Shown here piece after piece: positions 19,594 to 30,400 of a DNA stretch of 34,903 nucleotides (position 1 is the stretch's first letter; every line of letters begins with the position of its first letter). The notes below the pieces were generated by a model. The model searched no databases. It saw nothing but the letters and a program-made list of their open reading frames with translations, and was not told where the DNA came from. The translations under genes and the position numbers were made by a program. This DNA is from Mesostigma viride (Eukaryota > Streptophyta > Mesostigmatophyceae > Mesostigmatales > Mesostigmataceae), in contig RPFO01001837.1 in NCBI GenBank assembly GCA_009746045.1, forward strand, positions 97,501 through 132,403, given 5' to 3'.

Positions 19594-22500
19594 ATGTGCC
19601 GAGCTCTCCAATGCGCTGTCATCCTGCTACTGCTGCCGGCTCCCCAATGCCAAGGTGAGGCTTGCGGGAAGTACAGGTCTTGACTTGTCGGTTGTGGCCG
19701 CAATTTCCCAATTGCCTGCCGCTTGACCGTTAATGTGTAGACTAGTCACTGGGATGTTTTCATTGTATTGCGCCGTTTCTATTATCAATAGCAAACAGCC
19801 AGGAAAGCATTGCATGCGGAGGCAAGCATTTAACGAATACATTAATGCATATAGTAGCATATATATATACATCAATTGTTCAAGGATGAAGGAATTTTTT
19901 TTGCGAGTGATGGAAATGGGATGGCCTGCTTTAATGACCCCCTTCTCTCCTGTGTGGTGTGTGGCCCCTTCTGTGTGGTTTGTCTGCCCCCTTCCCGTGT
20001 TGCCCCATATACCTGTGTGCCCCTAGGCCGGCAGCTCTACGGTGGTGGCGGACGCAAGCTCTCCTCCACATTTCTTCCGGATGCCAGCGAATGGCAGGAA
20101 ACCCCTGCAGGGGGCGCGCCCCAGGACACACCATCCACGGTAGGTGTATCATAGCAAGTGAGATGCCAGGTAAGAGGAAGGATGGGTAGAAGAAATGGCT
20201 TAGAGAGGGATCACCCCTGGACATGCCATCCACAGTATGTGTATTACATCGTAGTATGATGCTTACCTAGAAGTGAAAGGTGTATTGTAGTCTAGTAACT
20301 GAGGTGCCAAGTAGCAGGGATGGATAGAACACGAGGTTACGAGAACGATTGTCCCATGGTGGGCCATTCACAGTGTGTTATATACCGCGTGCATAATCAA
20401 TGATGGTGACCAAGTAATGGAACATGTATCGTGGTGGGCGAGTTGCAAAAGTGGATGGTGGCATGGAATGAAGGGGTAAGAGAGAAGAGAGGGATCCCAT
20501 GAAGTGGGCGACCCAGGGTATGCGCAATTAATCCGCCGCAGTTACTAGTAATGCGGTAGTTAAGGAGCGATGCAAAAGGTTTTCTTGAACATAAGGGAAT
20601 TAGAGGGATTGCTACGGGATGGCCCACCTTCGGTACGTGTAGGTGTGTTTTATATATTGACGACCAACTGGCGATACATGAATATATATACACGTAGATG
20701 TAGACGATATGCCAAAGGATTGGTTGAATCGAACAAAAGGATAAGGGAGGGATCACCCCTTGGTGGACCAACTGTTTAGGGTTTAGGGTTTAGGGTTTAG
20801 GTAAAAACTCTAAACCCTAAACAAAAGGATAAGGGAGGGATCACCCCTTGGTGGACCACAAGCTGTACTGCATGTCATACTGCAGTAATATAATTATTGG
20901 GGACTAGTCCAATGGCCATATATACATGAAGCAAGCGCCCTCCTTTTTTATGTCCGACAGCTCCCTTCTCTTCGCCTGATCATGGTAAGCATGTTGGCTG
21001 CGATGCTGGCGATGACAAGGTTTGGGCCTGTGACTAGCATCATGACCGTGATAAGTGGTTGGATCTACTACAAGCATCTCAGCTTTGACGTGCATGCTGA
21101 CCCTGACGTGGAACGCAAGGGGTTTGATCCTGGCAGCCAACGGCTGTATAAAATTCCAGCGACGCGCCTAAAAATTTCCAGCGACGCGCCTATATGGCTC
21201 CAGCAATTCATAACTGCCTACAAGACTCAAGTGACTTGCTTACATTACTCCAGCAATGCGCCTTTGTAACTCCAACCATGCTTGTATATAACCCCAGCAT
21301 GGCTATGTACCTTACTCTAGCGGCGTGCTTGCTTTTGTATGTTTCCAGCGATACGGGTGTATTGCTCCAGAAAGGTGCATCATGAAACTCTAGCCATGCG
21401 CCCCCCGCAACTCCAGCAATTCGCCGCCCCCCCCCCCCCCTCAACTCCAACCATGCGTCCCCCTCCACTCCAGCCATGCGCCCCCCTCAACTCCAGCCTT
21501 TAATTCCAGCAACGCACCCCATTTGGATGCTGTCGTGAATGGGACTCTTGCAGGGGGATGCCCAACAAGGCAACATCGACGAGGCAGGGGTCCTGTCTGC
21601 TCAGGATGGAGGACAAAGGCCGGCAACTGAAGCCTCCGCCACCCCCGTAGAGGCGGCAGTGAAGGGGGGGCGAAGGGCTTTGGCCCAAAGTAGCGCTATT
21701 CCGGACGTGGAAGTAGTGGATGAAGAGCCAGGGCCATGGGCCCGAGTTGCTGCCATGCCCACAGTGGCACCCATGGAGAGCGGCGAGAGCGTGGGGGAGA
21801 GTGGAGGGCAAGAACTGCTACCCCCGCAGGCGGAGACTGAGAATTCTCCGGTAAGACACTTTTATTTTAGTGGGGGGGAGGGAGGGGGTATACATGGGAG
21901 CTGCTGCCTGTGCAGGCAGAGCTTGAGGAGTCTCCTTAAAGGAAGTTGATTTTGAAGGGGTCCGGGGGGGGGGGGGGGGGCTATTCATGAAGTTCTGCCC
22001 CTGCAGGCAGGGCCTGAGCAGTCTCCGTTAAGAGAGAGTTTTATGGGGGTTGGGGGGGAGTACTTGTGGGACTTTTGAGGAGCCCTCCTGTGAGAAGATT
22101 CTGAAAGGTTTTTTGTGGTGGTGGAAGTGTTCTTGGGAACAGGTGGTGGGCAGTTCGTGATGGGATGACCACCTGGGGCTGAATCGGCACCCACCCAGTT
22201 TGGTGAATGCTGCTCAGTTTTGTATCTGAAAGTTTCAAAACTTTCATACTGGTTGGGTATTTGCGGTTGGTGGCCGTTGCCATGTAATGAGTGGCTTGTT
22301 TGAGGGGTTATAACGGTGCCTGCTGTGTCTGATACCTCGCTGCCTCGATACATTGTTGCCTCGCTGTCTCGATACATGAATGGGCATCACGCCTACCTGG
22401 GTGGGCTTGAAAAAACTGTGCCACATTATTACTGTAGACCATTTCAATCTAACTTGATTTAAGTAACCTGCTGTTTGACAACAAAGAGGAGAAAGGCCTT

Positions 22501-23988
22501 TAATCGCACTGGACATAACTTGGCCATCGCACATCACTGGTGGGCCTTTGTTGGTCTTGGGCTGACTTGGGCTTGGGCGTATTCCTGCGCGGGTTGTCTC
22601 ATTGATACATTTACCTGCGGCTGTCGGACGCCACAGCAACATGCCGTACATACTCATGCAGTGACCTCGCCACGCCTTGCCTCATCCTTCATTAATTAAT
22701 TGGCAGGTAGACTGCGTCGCGTGGGTACCAATAATGGAACCTTCCAACCCCTATACACAAAGAGGAGGGAGGGCGCCCTAGCTTCTCTCACTGCCCCAAG
22801 TGGGCAGGCCATAGAGCGCTCTCTCCACAGCATGGCCACATCCTTGGGAAGGCCTGATCTTACCTTGTGACACACTGCCTATTACACCTTGTCACGCCTT
22901 GTCATCCCTGTCACGCCCTTCTCACATCTCACGCCTTTGCCATGGCTCCTCATGGCGTGCCACACCCTGTCACACAGGAGGTGACTGCCACCAAGTCCAC
23001 AGAGCCGCACCCTCGGGCGGGATGGGCCACTCTCTGGGGCGTCCTCGGGCGCCACAGCCGCGGCATTATCGGCAATGAACCCATGACGCACGACAAGGGC
23101 GGCGAGGCTCAACCCGTGCAGGATGAGGCTCCCGTCAAGTCTCGGGTGAAGAAGGAACGTGCGCCCAAGGGCTCAAAGATCAAGATTGTGACCATGGATA
23201 TCCCCGAGAGCATACGGGCTAAATTCGGGCTGTCCCCGCGAGTCCACCCGCCTCTGGAGCCGGAACGGAGAAGCGATACCGAGTCGCCACGCGATGAGAT
23301 GGAGGGCGGACGCCAGCATGACGGGAGGGGTGAATTTCCTGGCCCCCTGGAGCTTTTTATGGCACAACATGGCCGACCAGGCGACCCCTACAGACGGGAT
23401 GGCCCGGGCGGGGGCCCTGGCATGCCGCTGCCTCGATTCCCTGGCTCGCACGGCCCGATGGAACATTTTTCAGTGGAGGACCCCAGTATGCTGCGTAGAT
23501 TTGGCGACCCGGGGTACCCTGGCGGGAGAACACCAGGCATGCCTGTCCCCATTGATTCGTTGGGCCCAGTTAACCCCCCACCAGGCAGGCATGGCGCTCT
23601 TGACCCCTTTGAACCGGTAGACCCGCTTGGCGAGGTTGATCCCGAGCTGGGCGCACGCAGAGACAGGGTCCCTGGGTCCAGTGGGCCACTTCCAGGGGAC
23701 CGTGGCGCTGCAAATAGGCTTGGGCCGCGAGAGGAGCAGTTGCTGAGACGGCAGGAGGAGAAGTTGCGTGGTGTCAGAGAAGAAGATTGGGATGATGAGG
23801 CCAAGTGGGCAGCCAGGCTGCTCCTGCCTCGGAAAGCTCAGTCCACTGCGGGCGAAGACACAACGCTTGGCGGGCAAGCGAAGCCGGAGACTCCAGAACC
23901 GTTAGGCCCAGAGGAGCACAGGCAGATAGACAGCATCGTGGCGAGCTTTTTCGCCCGGCAGAAGCCGAGAGGTCGGCAAGAAAAGTAA
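19594..23988 (+). CDS. Third member of the secreted-protein family, four or five exons
   Basis: The model uses exon 1 19594-19654, exon 2 20027-20139, exon 3 21554-21850 and the last exon 22978-23988, about 493 residues. Exon 1 is a signal peptide (MCRALQCAVILLLLPAPQCQ) ending CAAG|GTGAGG in phase 1, with the same core and splice position as the genes in the two arms. Exon 2 (LSSTFLPDASEWQETPAG) matches HSLFLPHASQRHHMPAP of those genes. Exon 3 is acidic and Pro/Ala-rich. The last exon is long and disordered: a basic patch (RVKKERAPKGSKIKIV), then DIPESIRAKFGLSPRV, a Gly/Pro-rich collagen-like tract, a charged helix (REEQLLRRQEEKLRGVREEDWDDEAKWAARLL) and a stop at 23986. All later junctions are phase 0. 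A 24-nt microexon at 20961-20984 (CAG before, GTAAGC after) is possible and keeps the frame. Earlier in-frame ATGs extend to 19408, but the signal-peptide start fits the paralogues better. Confidence 0.65.
20120..20860 (+). repeat. Tandem copies of an exon end and 5' splice site in intron 2
   Basis: The end of exon 2 (CCCCAGGACACACCATCCACG|GTAGGT at 20139) is followed by degenerate copies of the same block with donor-like sites at 20235 (GTATGT), 20373 (GTGTGT), 20518 (GTATGC) and 20633 (GTACGT), and two more weak copies near 20770 and 20858. Each is preceded by a GAGAGGGATCACCCC-type block and the spacing is 95-145 bp. Confidence 0.7.
20732..20858. repeat. Interstitial telomeric repeat flanked by a 39-bp direct duplication
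   Basis: Positions 20775-20800 are three and a half TTTAGGG units. After a short spacer, CTAAACCCTAAAC follows in the opposite orientation (20810-20822). The 39 bases at 20732-20770 are repeated exactly at 20820-20858. The arrangement resembles telomeric filler captured at a break with overhangs filled in. Confidence 0.95.
21155..21525 (+). repeat. Degenerate minisatellite (CTCCAGCAATGCGCC units)
   Basis: Fifteen or so irregular copies of a 20-30 bp unit containing (C)TCCAGC(A/G)A and (T/C)GCGCC, including a C run of about 15 at 21428. It lies in intron 2 of the third family member, just before exon 3. Confidence 0.75.
21815..22060 (+). repeat. Tandem copies of the exon 3 end in intron 3
   Basis: The last 30 bases of exon 3 plus its donor and a G-rich spacer are present three times: ends at 21850 (real, CTCCG|GTAAGA), 21936 (CTCCT|TAAAGG) and 22027 (CTCCG|TTAAGA). 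The two copies keep CAG|GC at their left edge but have lost the GT of the donor. Poly-G runs lie in the spacers (21965-21980). Confidence 0.8.
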
Positions 23989-24453
23989 ATCGGTGCCCTG
24001 TTTTAGGGCATGCCACGAGTCGTGTCCAGAGTAGTATACCCCTTTTTTTTAGTAAGTGCACATGTGTTTGGGGCAGCTGGCCCGTTCCGGGCATCAAGGG
24101 GGTGTGTGCCCTGTATGTATGTCCAATACTGTAGGCAATAGCAACGGTTTGGTGCGGATGTCCTCGATAAGATAGTTGTAGGAGTATCGCTATGATTCAT
24201 TCATGAATCGGCGTTCGCGCTCTAAATGATGGCACCTTTCCTCTCAGACGGCTACTCTCTAGTCCTTACATGACGTTGGAACGCCATGCGTGGACCCAGG
24301 TATAGTTGTATCATTAAGTATTAGTGTATAGGGTTGTAATATGGAAACCATCTTCATATAAAAGTTGTGTGTTGACCAAGCGATCCATACATATGCGCGT
24401 ATGGAATAGTTGTCTCACTTAATAATTTACTTAATTTCACATCAAGAAGGCGG

Positions 24454-24965
24454 AGCCACGAGCAACGCGATAGCCATGGCTGACGGCGGCGCCCATAACT
24501 TTCACGTTTGGGCTCCAAATTTTGCCGCGACTACACCACAATCGCTTCGTCTTTCTAAAACGCACACACTGATATATTTTCCCGGAGCTATCACGCAATA
24601 GTATTATGAGCAAACGCAACGCAACGCAGCCTGGCGGCTGCGCAGAGCCCTGAAAATCCGTCAGCTATGCATCCCGGCCAGGAAGGCAGCGGCGCCACTA
24701 ATCAAGCTTTAGTGGTCTACTCAGCTCCTCCTGCGGCCTCGCCATCGGCATCGCCTGAGCCCAAGCGCAGTCGCCAGGTGAAGAACCAAGCTGGAACGAG
24801 AACTGGTCAGCCCGAGAACTGACGTCAACCATGGTTAGCCCGGCTGGCGGCTATTTTCAGAAGCTCCCAATCACACTCCTGGAGCACGTGTTAATTTATT
24901 GGTCGTACACCTCTCTTCTAATGGACCTGTGCAGGGCGTCCCCAACATCTACTGCTCCAACCTAG
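24454..24965 (+). mobile_element. 5' end of an ORF1-type LINE, 3'-truncated
   Basis: It matches 11545-12040: the same AGCCACGAG start, GCCATGGCTGACGGCGG, TAACTTTCACGTTTG, TCGCTTCGTCTTTCTAA and the ATGAGCAAACGC start of ORF1. ORF1 is frameshifted. The LPITLLEHVL block (24865-24900) aligns with MPPIKILELVF of the other copy. The match ends near 24965 without UTR or tail. Confidence 0.65.
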
Positions 24966-25491
24966 GGCCATTGCTGGTACTTTTGACGTCATGAAAGCAG
25001 CGTTTTGGACTAGTGGAATATGATTTTACAGCATAAAAAGTCCATTTTATCATGAATGAACATGGCCAACAACCCCAAGTGCCCCTAAATTTCTCAATAT
25101 TTGTAGAGAAATGCTACTTCTCATAATTAAAACCTGCACAAATGCACAATTTGGGGCATGCATGTGAAAGTTTGAAGTACAAATTCACAATGAGGTTTTA
25201 CATTTTTCAATTATTAATGGTATCTCATTCTTCAATCAATCAATTTGCAATCGTCCAAACAATTTATTCATTTCATACATGTCCGAATATGTTGAAAGAA
25301 CACATGCAAGTGCTCAATCAGCGTGGACCCCCTTGGACGCGCCCCACCATATATACATTGGACACGTCACCCCAACTACTAAACTGCCCAAAGTCACGGT
25401 AACTGATCCAACTACTATGTACATCTGCATTTCTCCACGTTGCGGTGGGCAATTACGTGCAAAACGCGATTTCGTGCAAAGTCCTCGCCCA
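24966..25491. other. AT-rich intergenic region; no gene seen
   Basis: It lies between the LINE fragment and the stop codon of the large - strand gene, so the right-hand part should contain that gene's 3' UTR. No polyadenylation signal stands out. Confidence 0.5.
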
Positions 25492-26186
25492 TCATCGCTT
25501 GCCAGGTCGATATGAAGGAATGTTGTCCCAGCTGGCGCCTTCCTTCAGGAGAGTAACATGTTCTCTAGCGAACTTCAGAGGGAAACGAAACTTTTGCTCG
25601 CACTCATTACTCCAACCGAGGTCGTGCCCTTCATCAAACCATCTGAACACCACCTTCTCCCTCTCTTTGCCCAGGAGGGTGCCAAAGAGCGGAAAATCTT
25701 CCTTCTTGGGGTACTTGTGCTCCCAGTTTATGCACACCTCGTCTACCCATTTCGAACTCCAACCTCCGCGACTCAGTTTCGCGCCATCCATAAAGCGCAT
25801 CCGGACGTCCGGCCGAACGTCCCTGATTCGGTTTTCGGCCGTCGCATCTCTGCCCTGACCACCACCCTTCTGCGGCTGTGCAGGTTCGTCGGCACCCTCC
25901 GTCTCCTGCCCCGCCCCTCGCCTGCCCCCTCCCCGACGTTTTGCCTTCTGCCCCTGCGCAGCCGCCGCCTCTGCCATCAACTCTTCGTACGTTTTTTCTG
26001 GCTGACCGCACGGTAAGGCTGGTGCGTGAGTTGGTGCGTTGGGTGGGAGCTCGTCCCCTCCCGCCCCCGGTTGTGCAACTGGTTCGCCGACCGCGGCCTG
26101 GCCAACAACACGGCCGGCCTCTCTGGACACAGTCCCAGACGCGGATCCACGGGGAAACCGAACTGGAGTTTCTTCTTCGCCTTTCC
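25492..26186 (-). CDS. Last exon of the large gene
   Basis: It enters in phase 1 after ACGTGCAG. A Gly/Ala/Glu-rich, basic linker (KAKRRGGGRRGAGQ, EPAQPQKGGGQGRD) leads to an ordered C-terminus: SKWVDEVCINWEHKYPKKEDFPLFGTL, then KVVFRWFDEGHDLGWSNECEQKFRFPLKFAREHVTLL, spaced by short loops, and a stop at 25492. Its Trp/Phe-rich content suggests a folded domain that I cannot assign. Confidence 0.6.
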
Positions 26187-27339
26187 CTGCACGTAAGCAC
26201 ATGCCAATTAACATGAATACGGAAGGGTCGTGTGAGAAATCAATGAAGCCATGGACTGATGCAAAAAAACTTATGTAGAAATATATATTAAGGTACTTAT
26301 TAAACTCGTTTATTGAAAATGAAATTTACCGGCCGAATGTACCGTTGGAGCGTGGAAGGGCATCCTTGGTCGATCGAAGGGCTCCATCAATGCGGTATAG
26401 TGTCCGGCCGATGTCCCTGGCGGCGCCTCAACATCGACCACCTCAGTCGGGCGCATCAATCCGGCAAACGCCGGCCCTCCACCTGAGACTTTCGGCGGAC
26501 CCTCCACGTTACGAGCCTCCAATACCCTCTTCTGCAGTGGGGTGCTCGCAACAAAATCCGTGTCAGCCGACGGCTCCGGATCGTCATCCTCATTCAGCAG
26601 TATCGTGTTCGGGCATTGCTCCATCCCCGTCGAGCGGGGGGCAAAGTCATCACAACCGTCCTTCCTGACGACGGTACGGGATCGTCACCCAGACCCAAAG
26701 AAACCGAGGCGAGGGCGGGGGTCCCCTCAACCGGGGGTCCCCATGAATCCTGACGAGGCCTCATTCCCATCTGTCGGACACGACCGCCTCCCGTAAATCG
26801 GGAACGCCCGCCGGCGCTACCAGTAACAGGCCGCGAGCCTGCTTCCTGCTGGCGATCCCCATCCTCATCACAGATACGCCCGCCGGCGTTTCCAGTAACA
26901 GGCCGCGAGCCTCCTTCCTGCTGGCGATCCCCCTCCTCATCACAGATACGCCCGCCGGCGTTTCCAGTAACAGGCCGCGAGCCTCCCTCCCGCTGGCGAT
27001 CCCCCTCCTCATCACAGATACGCCCGCCGGCGTTTCCAACGACAGGCCTCGAGTCTCCTTCACCAGCACGCTGGCGCTTACCTCCCCCCCTTTTGTCTTC
27101 ATCCCCCCCATTGTCTCCTCCCGCGAGCCTCCATCATCCCGACTGCGCTTTTTCCCTCCCCTTCCATCTCCTCCCCCGTCCCTCTCCCCCTCCCCCTCCT
27201 CCCTCCTCCCCATCCCCATCCCCTTTCTCCCCCTCCGCCTGCCCCCCACCCACCCCGGGCGGGTGCCCCTCAGCAATATCCTCCTCCCCCTCTTCCTCCT
27301 CCCCCTCTTCCTCCTCGTAAACCTCTTCCTTCTCCGAGC

Positions 27340-27401
<62 letters not shown>

Positions 27402-30400
27402 GAATGATGATCCCCGTCGTCTTCGTCGTCCACGACCACGGCAAAGTCCATGTCGACGTCTTGCCACCCATCTTCAAGAAGCCGATATTTGATAAGTCGG
27501 ACCAGGCGCTTCCACCGGCGGATATGGGCGGGTAACCCGAACACCAGCAGAACTCTGGAGGGTCCCTTCAACAGGGCCTTGGTGATCTGGTCAACCACAT
27601 CCCACGCGGCATACCTCAAACGGGAGGAGGGTAAGGGTATCTGGCTGTCGACCGGAATACAGTCTTGATCCCACTCGCGCAGGTTCCTCCACTTCTCGTT
27701 GCTGTCAGCTGTCAGGTCCAGCACAGCAAACGCCTGGTCCTTCAGCTTCCCAGGAAGGTCTTCAGACCCCGTGTACAACTCGTCCACCACCTTCGTCACC
27801 ACCAGATCCTTTCTTTTTTCGTTTTCCTTCCATGTCATTGTCCTGTATGCGATCCAGTCGGGTCCCATCTTCACCCCGTCCCAATAGGTGAAGGCTTCCA
27901 GCCTGTCCCACCACCCCCTCTTGGCCTTGGCAGTCCCCTCCTCCTTAGCCGCCGCCTGCACCTCCTCCTCCGCCGCCGCCTCCTGCTGTGGCACACCCAG
28001 CAGATGTTTGGTCTTCACCCCCAAATCGTCATACAAATGACGGGGGTGGGAAGCGAGCAGCCCTCTCGGGAACTTCCAGTCCTTCTGGTCGACCACTTTC
28101 CTTTTAGCCGGCGGAAGGTCCCTCAGCGTGAGAATGATCGCCCTCGTGGCCGTGACGATCACCCGCCAAAAGTCTCTGGTCAGGCGGCAGTCGGCGATGA
28201 ACTTGTCGAGGTCCGTGGCGACGGTGCCCTTCAGCTTCACGCCAAACACGTGCTCCCTCACCAATACGGGGTCGAAAGTCCCGTTTAGTTGTTTGCAAGC
28301 GGCCATCAGCTCGGGGTTCTCCAGGAACTTGATGTGGGCGAATTGCTTTGCCGCCTCTATCAAATTCTTGGCGACTTCCATTATTTTTATCAGGTTGCTG
28401 GGAGGGGCCTCACAGGACATGATCGGCGCTTGGATCAGGCTGTCGAAGTACTGGAAACTCGCAAGTTCCCGATGCGCGGTGAAAATGGACAGTTCGTGCG
28501 CCTTGTCTTTAGGGCGCGTGTCAAGGAAGTCTTGCCGAGCCGCGATATCCTGTGCGATCGCCGGCTTGCCGTCGACAGCGGGCTTCAAAGGGTCCTCACA
28601 CCAGAACAGCCAGCGCTGCATGAAGTTCTTCTGGTCCGGCCCCCACTTGTCCGTCTCTTCAGCCCCTCCTGCCTTGTCGCCTGCGCCGTCCCCTTCGGCC
28701 TTGGCTTGCTCTCCTTTCTGCCAAAAGGGCTTCACAATCGCCCAGATCTTGCCGTACAGAGGAGTTGGGAGAGACACGCCCTTCCCTCTCTTGACGGGTC
28801 CATATGCCTGGTAGGCCCGGTGCACATCCCCCAGCGCTGAGCCCCACGTTGCCTTGGCTTGGGCTGTGTCCTCGGCGTTCATGGCGTTCCCGAGCTGCCT
28901 GACAACTTCGATCATCTTGCCGACTTGTTCGGTAACCTGCATCCCCGTAGGGCAACAACGCGCAGAGACACATCGACAGTCCTCCCAAATAAGCACAACT
29001 CAACTGAGAACAAGAATACGACTGACAGAAACGCCGGCGGTCGCATCTTGACCAAAATATGGCATGCTAAGGTGGAACATGAAAACCCCTTATAGAAACG
29101 CCGGCGGTCGCATCTTGACCGAACTAATGGCATACTGAAATTAACACAAGAAAACCACTTATAGAAACGCCGGCGGTCGCAACCTGGCTTACCTTCTGTT
29201 CACGGATCTGCCACCAGGTCGGCAGGATGGTCTCACCCTTGAGCATCTGCACGTCCACCCCCCCGAAATTCGTCCAATCAGTTGCCCACTCCTCCAGCTT
29301 CGCCGCGGCCACGGTCTTCGTGACCTCCTGCTCCTTCCCTCCCCGCGCAACGACCCTGAGCTTTTCCGCCTTCATGAAACCATTCAGCATTGCCTGGTAC
29401 CACACAGATCTTTGGTCCACCGTCATATTGTCGGTGACCAGTTCGAATTTCACCGATTTGATGAGTGTGGTAAAGTGGTTCCCGTCCAGCACGAGAAAGC
29501 CGCAAATGGCTGGCGGCAACGGTGTCTTCTTCTCGAGTGGAGCCATCTCCCAGGCGGACTTGCACAAACTGTCCAAAAGCGCGGCCTTTCTCACGTCCAC
29601 GGGCTTAAGTGAGTCCAGAATATCGGCCGGTCCTGTCAGAACCGCGGTGGAAGCAGCTTCGGCCATTCCCTTGGCCGAGCTCGTTCGCAGGTAGATATCA
29701 ATCTCTTTGTCAGTCATTGCGCGAGCGTAGCCAGCCTTCATTGTCCGTGCCCCCCCCATCTCCCCGAAGAGTTGCGCGAGCTGACGCTGGGTGCCTTCCT
29801 TTTTCATCCAGTCATGAAAACTGTTGGGGCACCGGTCAGCCAAAAACTGGAACGAGTACCGCCACACAGGAATCACCAGCTTGTCGTGGCCGTAGTCGGA
29901 CTCCGAGTTTGCAAAAATGGTGGCGTTCTGCTCGGCTCTAGACAGATGCAAGTCTCGTGCGAGGAGCTTCTGAGGCCCCACGAACAGGTTCCTTGTCCAC
30001 ACCCGATTTCGATGCACCAAGGCTTTGGACATCTCATCGAGGTCCCGAGGCTGAACGGCAAGCTGCTTCCGCAACCGTTTGCCCTTCGCGATCTCATCGT
30101 TCACATCCAGGATGTCATCATCATCCTGCGACACCGGGGACTTCTCCCATTTCTCAAGCAGAGACACGGGAGCATCCGCAACCTCCACCTCCTTTCCTTT
30201 CCCCTTTCCCTTCAGCGCCTTCCCCTTGTAGGTCGCAAGTGCTTCGGAGAGTCCCTTCTGGTGTTCGTCGACGGCAGCAGTCCACGTACTATCTATTTTC
30301 ATGTTCTCGCGGCGCGCGTGCTGGTCGAGGCTGATTGAGTACAGGATGGCCGCGTGGGTCGCCCTCTCGGCCTGCACGTACTGCGTTGATGCGAAAAAAT

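Noticed and set aside
20982-21269. + strand frame with a hydrophobic start in intron 2 of the third family member
   Set aside because: There is a strong donor (GTAAGC) eight codons after the acceptor, and the rest of the frame runs into a minisatellite. At most the first 24 nt look like an exon.
26330-27082. GAG|GTAAGC at 27082 as a donor, making the 72-bp repeats intronic
   Set aside because: The frame through the repeats is open, the period is a multiple of three, and it continues into MGMRPRQDSWGPP without a splice. The phases from this donor do not fit the downstream frame.
26805-27090. CRISPR-like array
   Set aside because: The units are directly adjacent 72-bp repeats without unique spacers, in eukaryotic coding sequence.
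26761-27477. Frame with poly-Met on the - strand
   Set aside because: It is the shifted frame of the GAT run that codes for poly-Asp. The Asp frame joins upstream protein-like sequence. A short part near 27105-27160 may still be used if indels are real.
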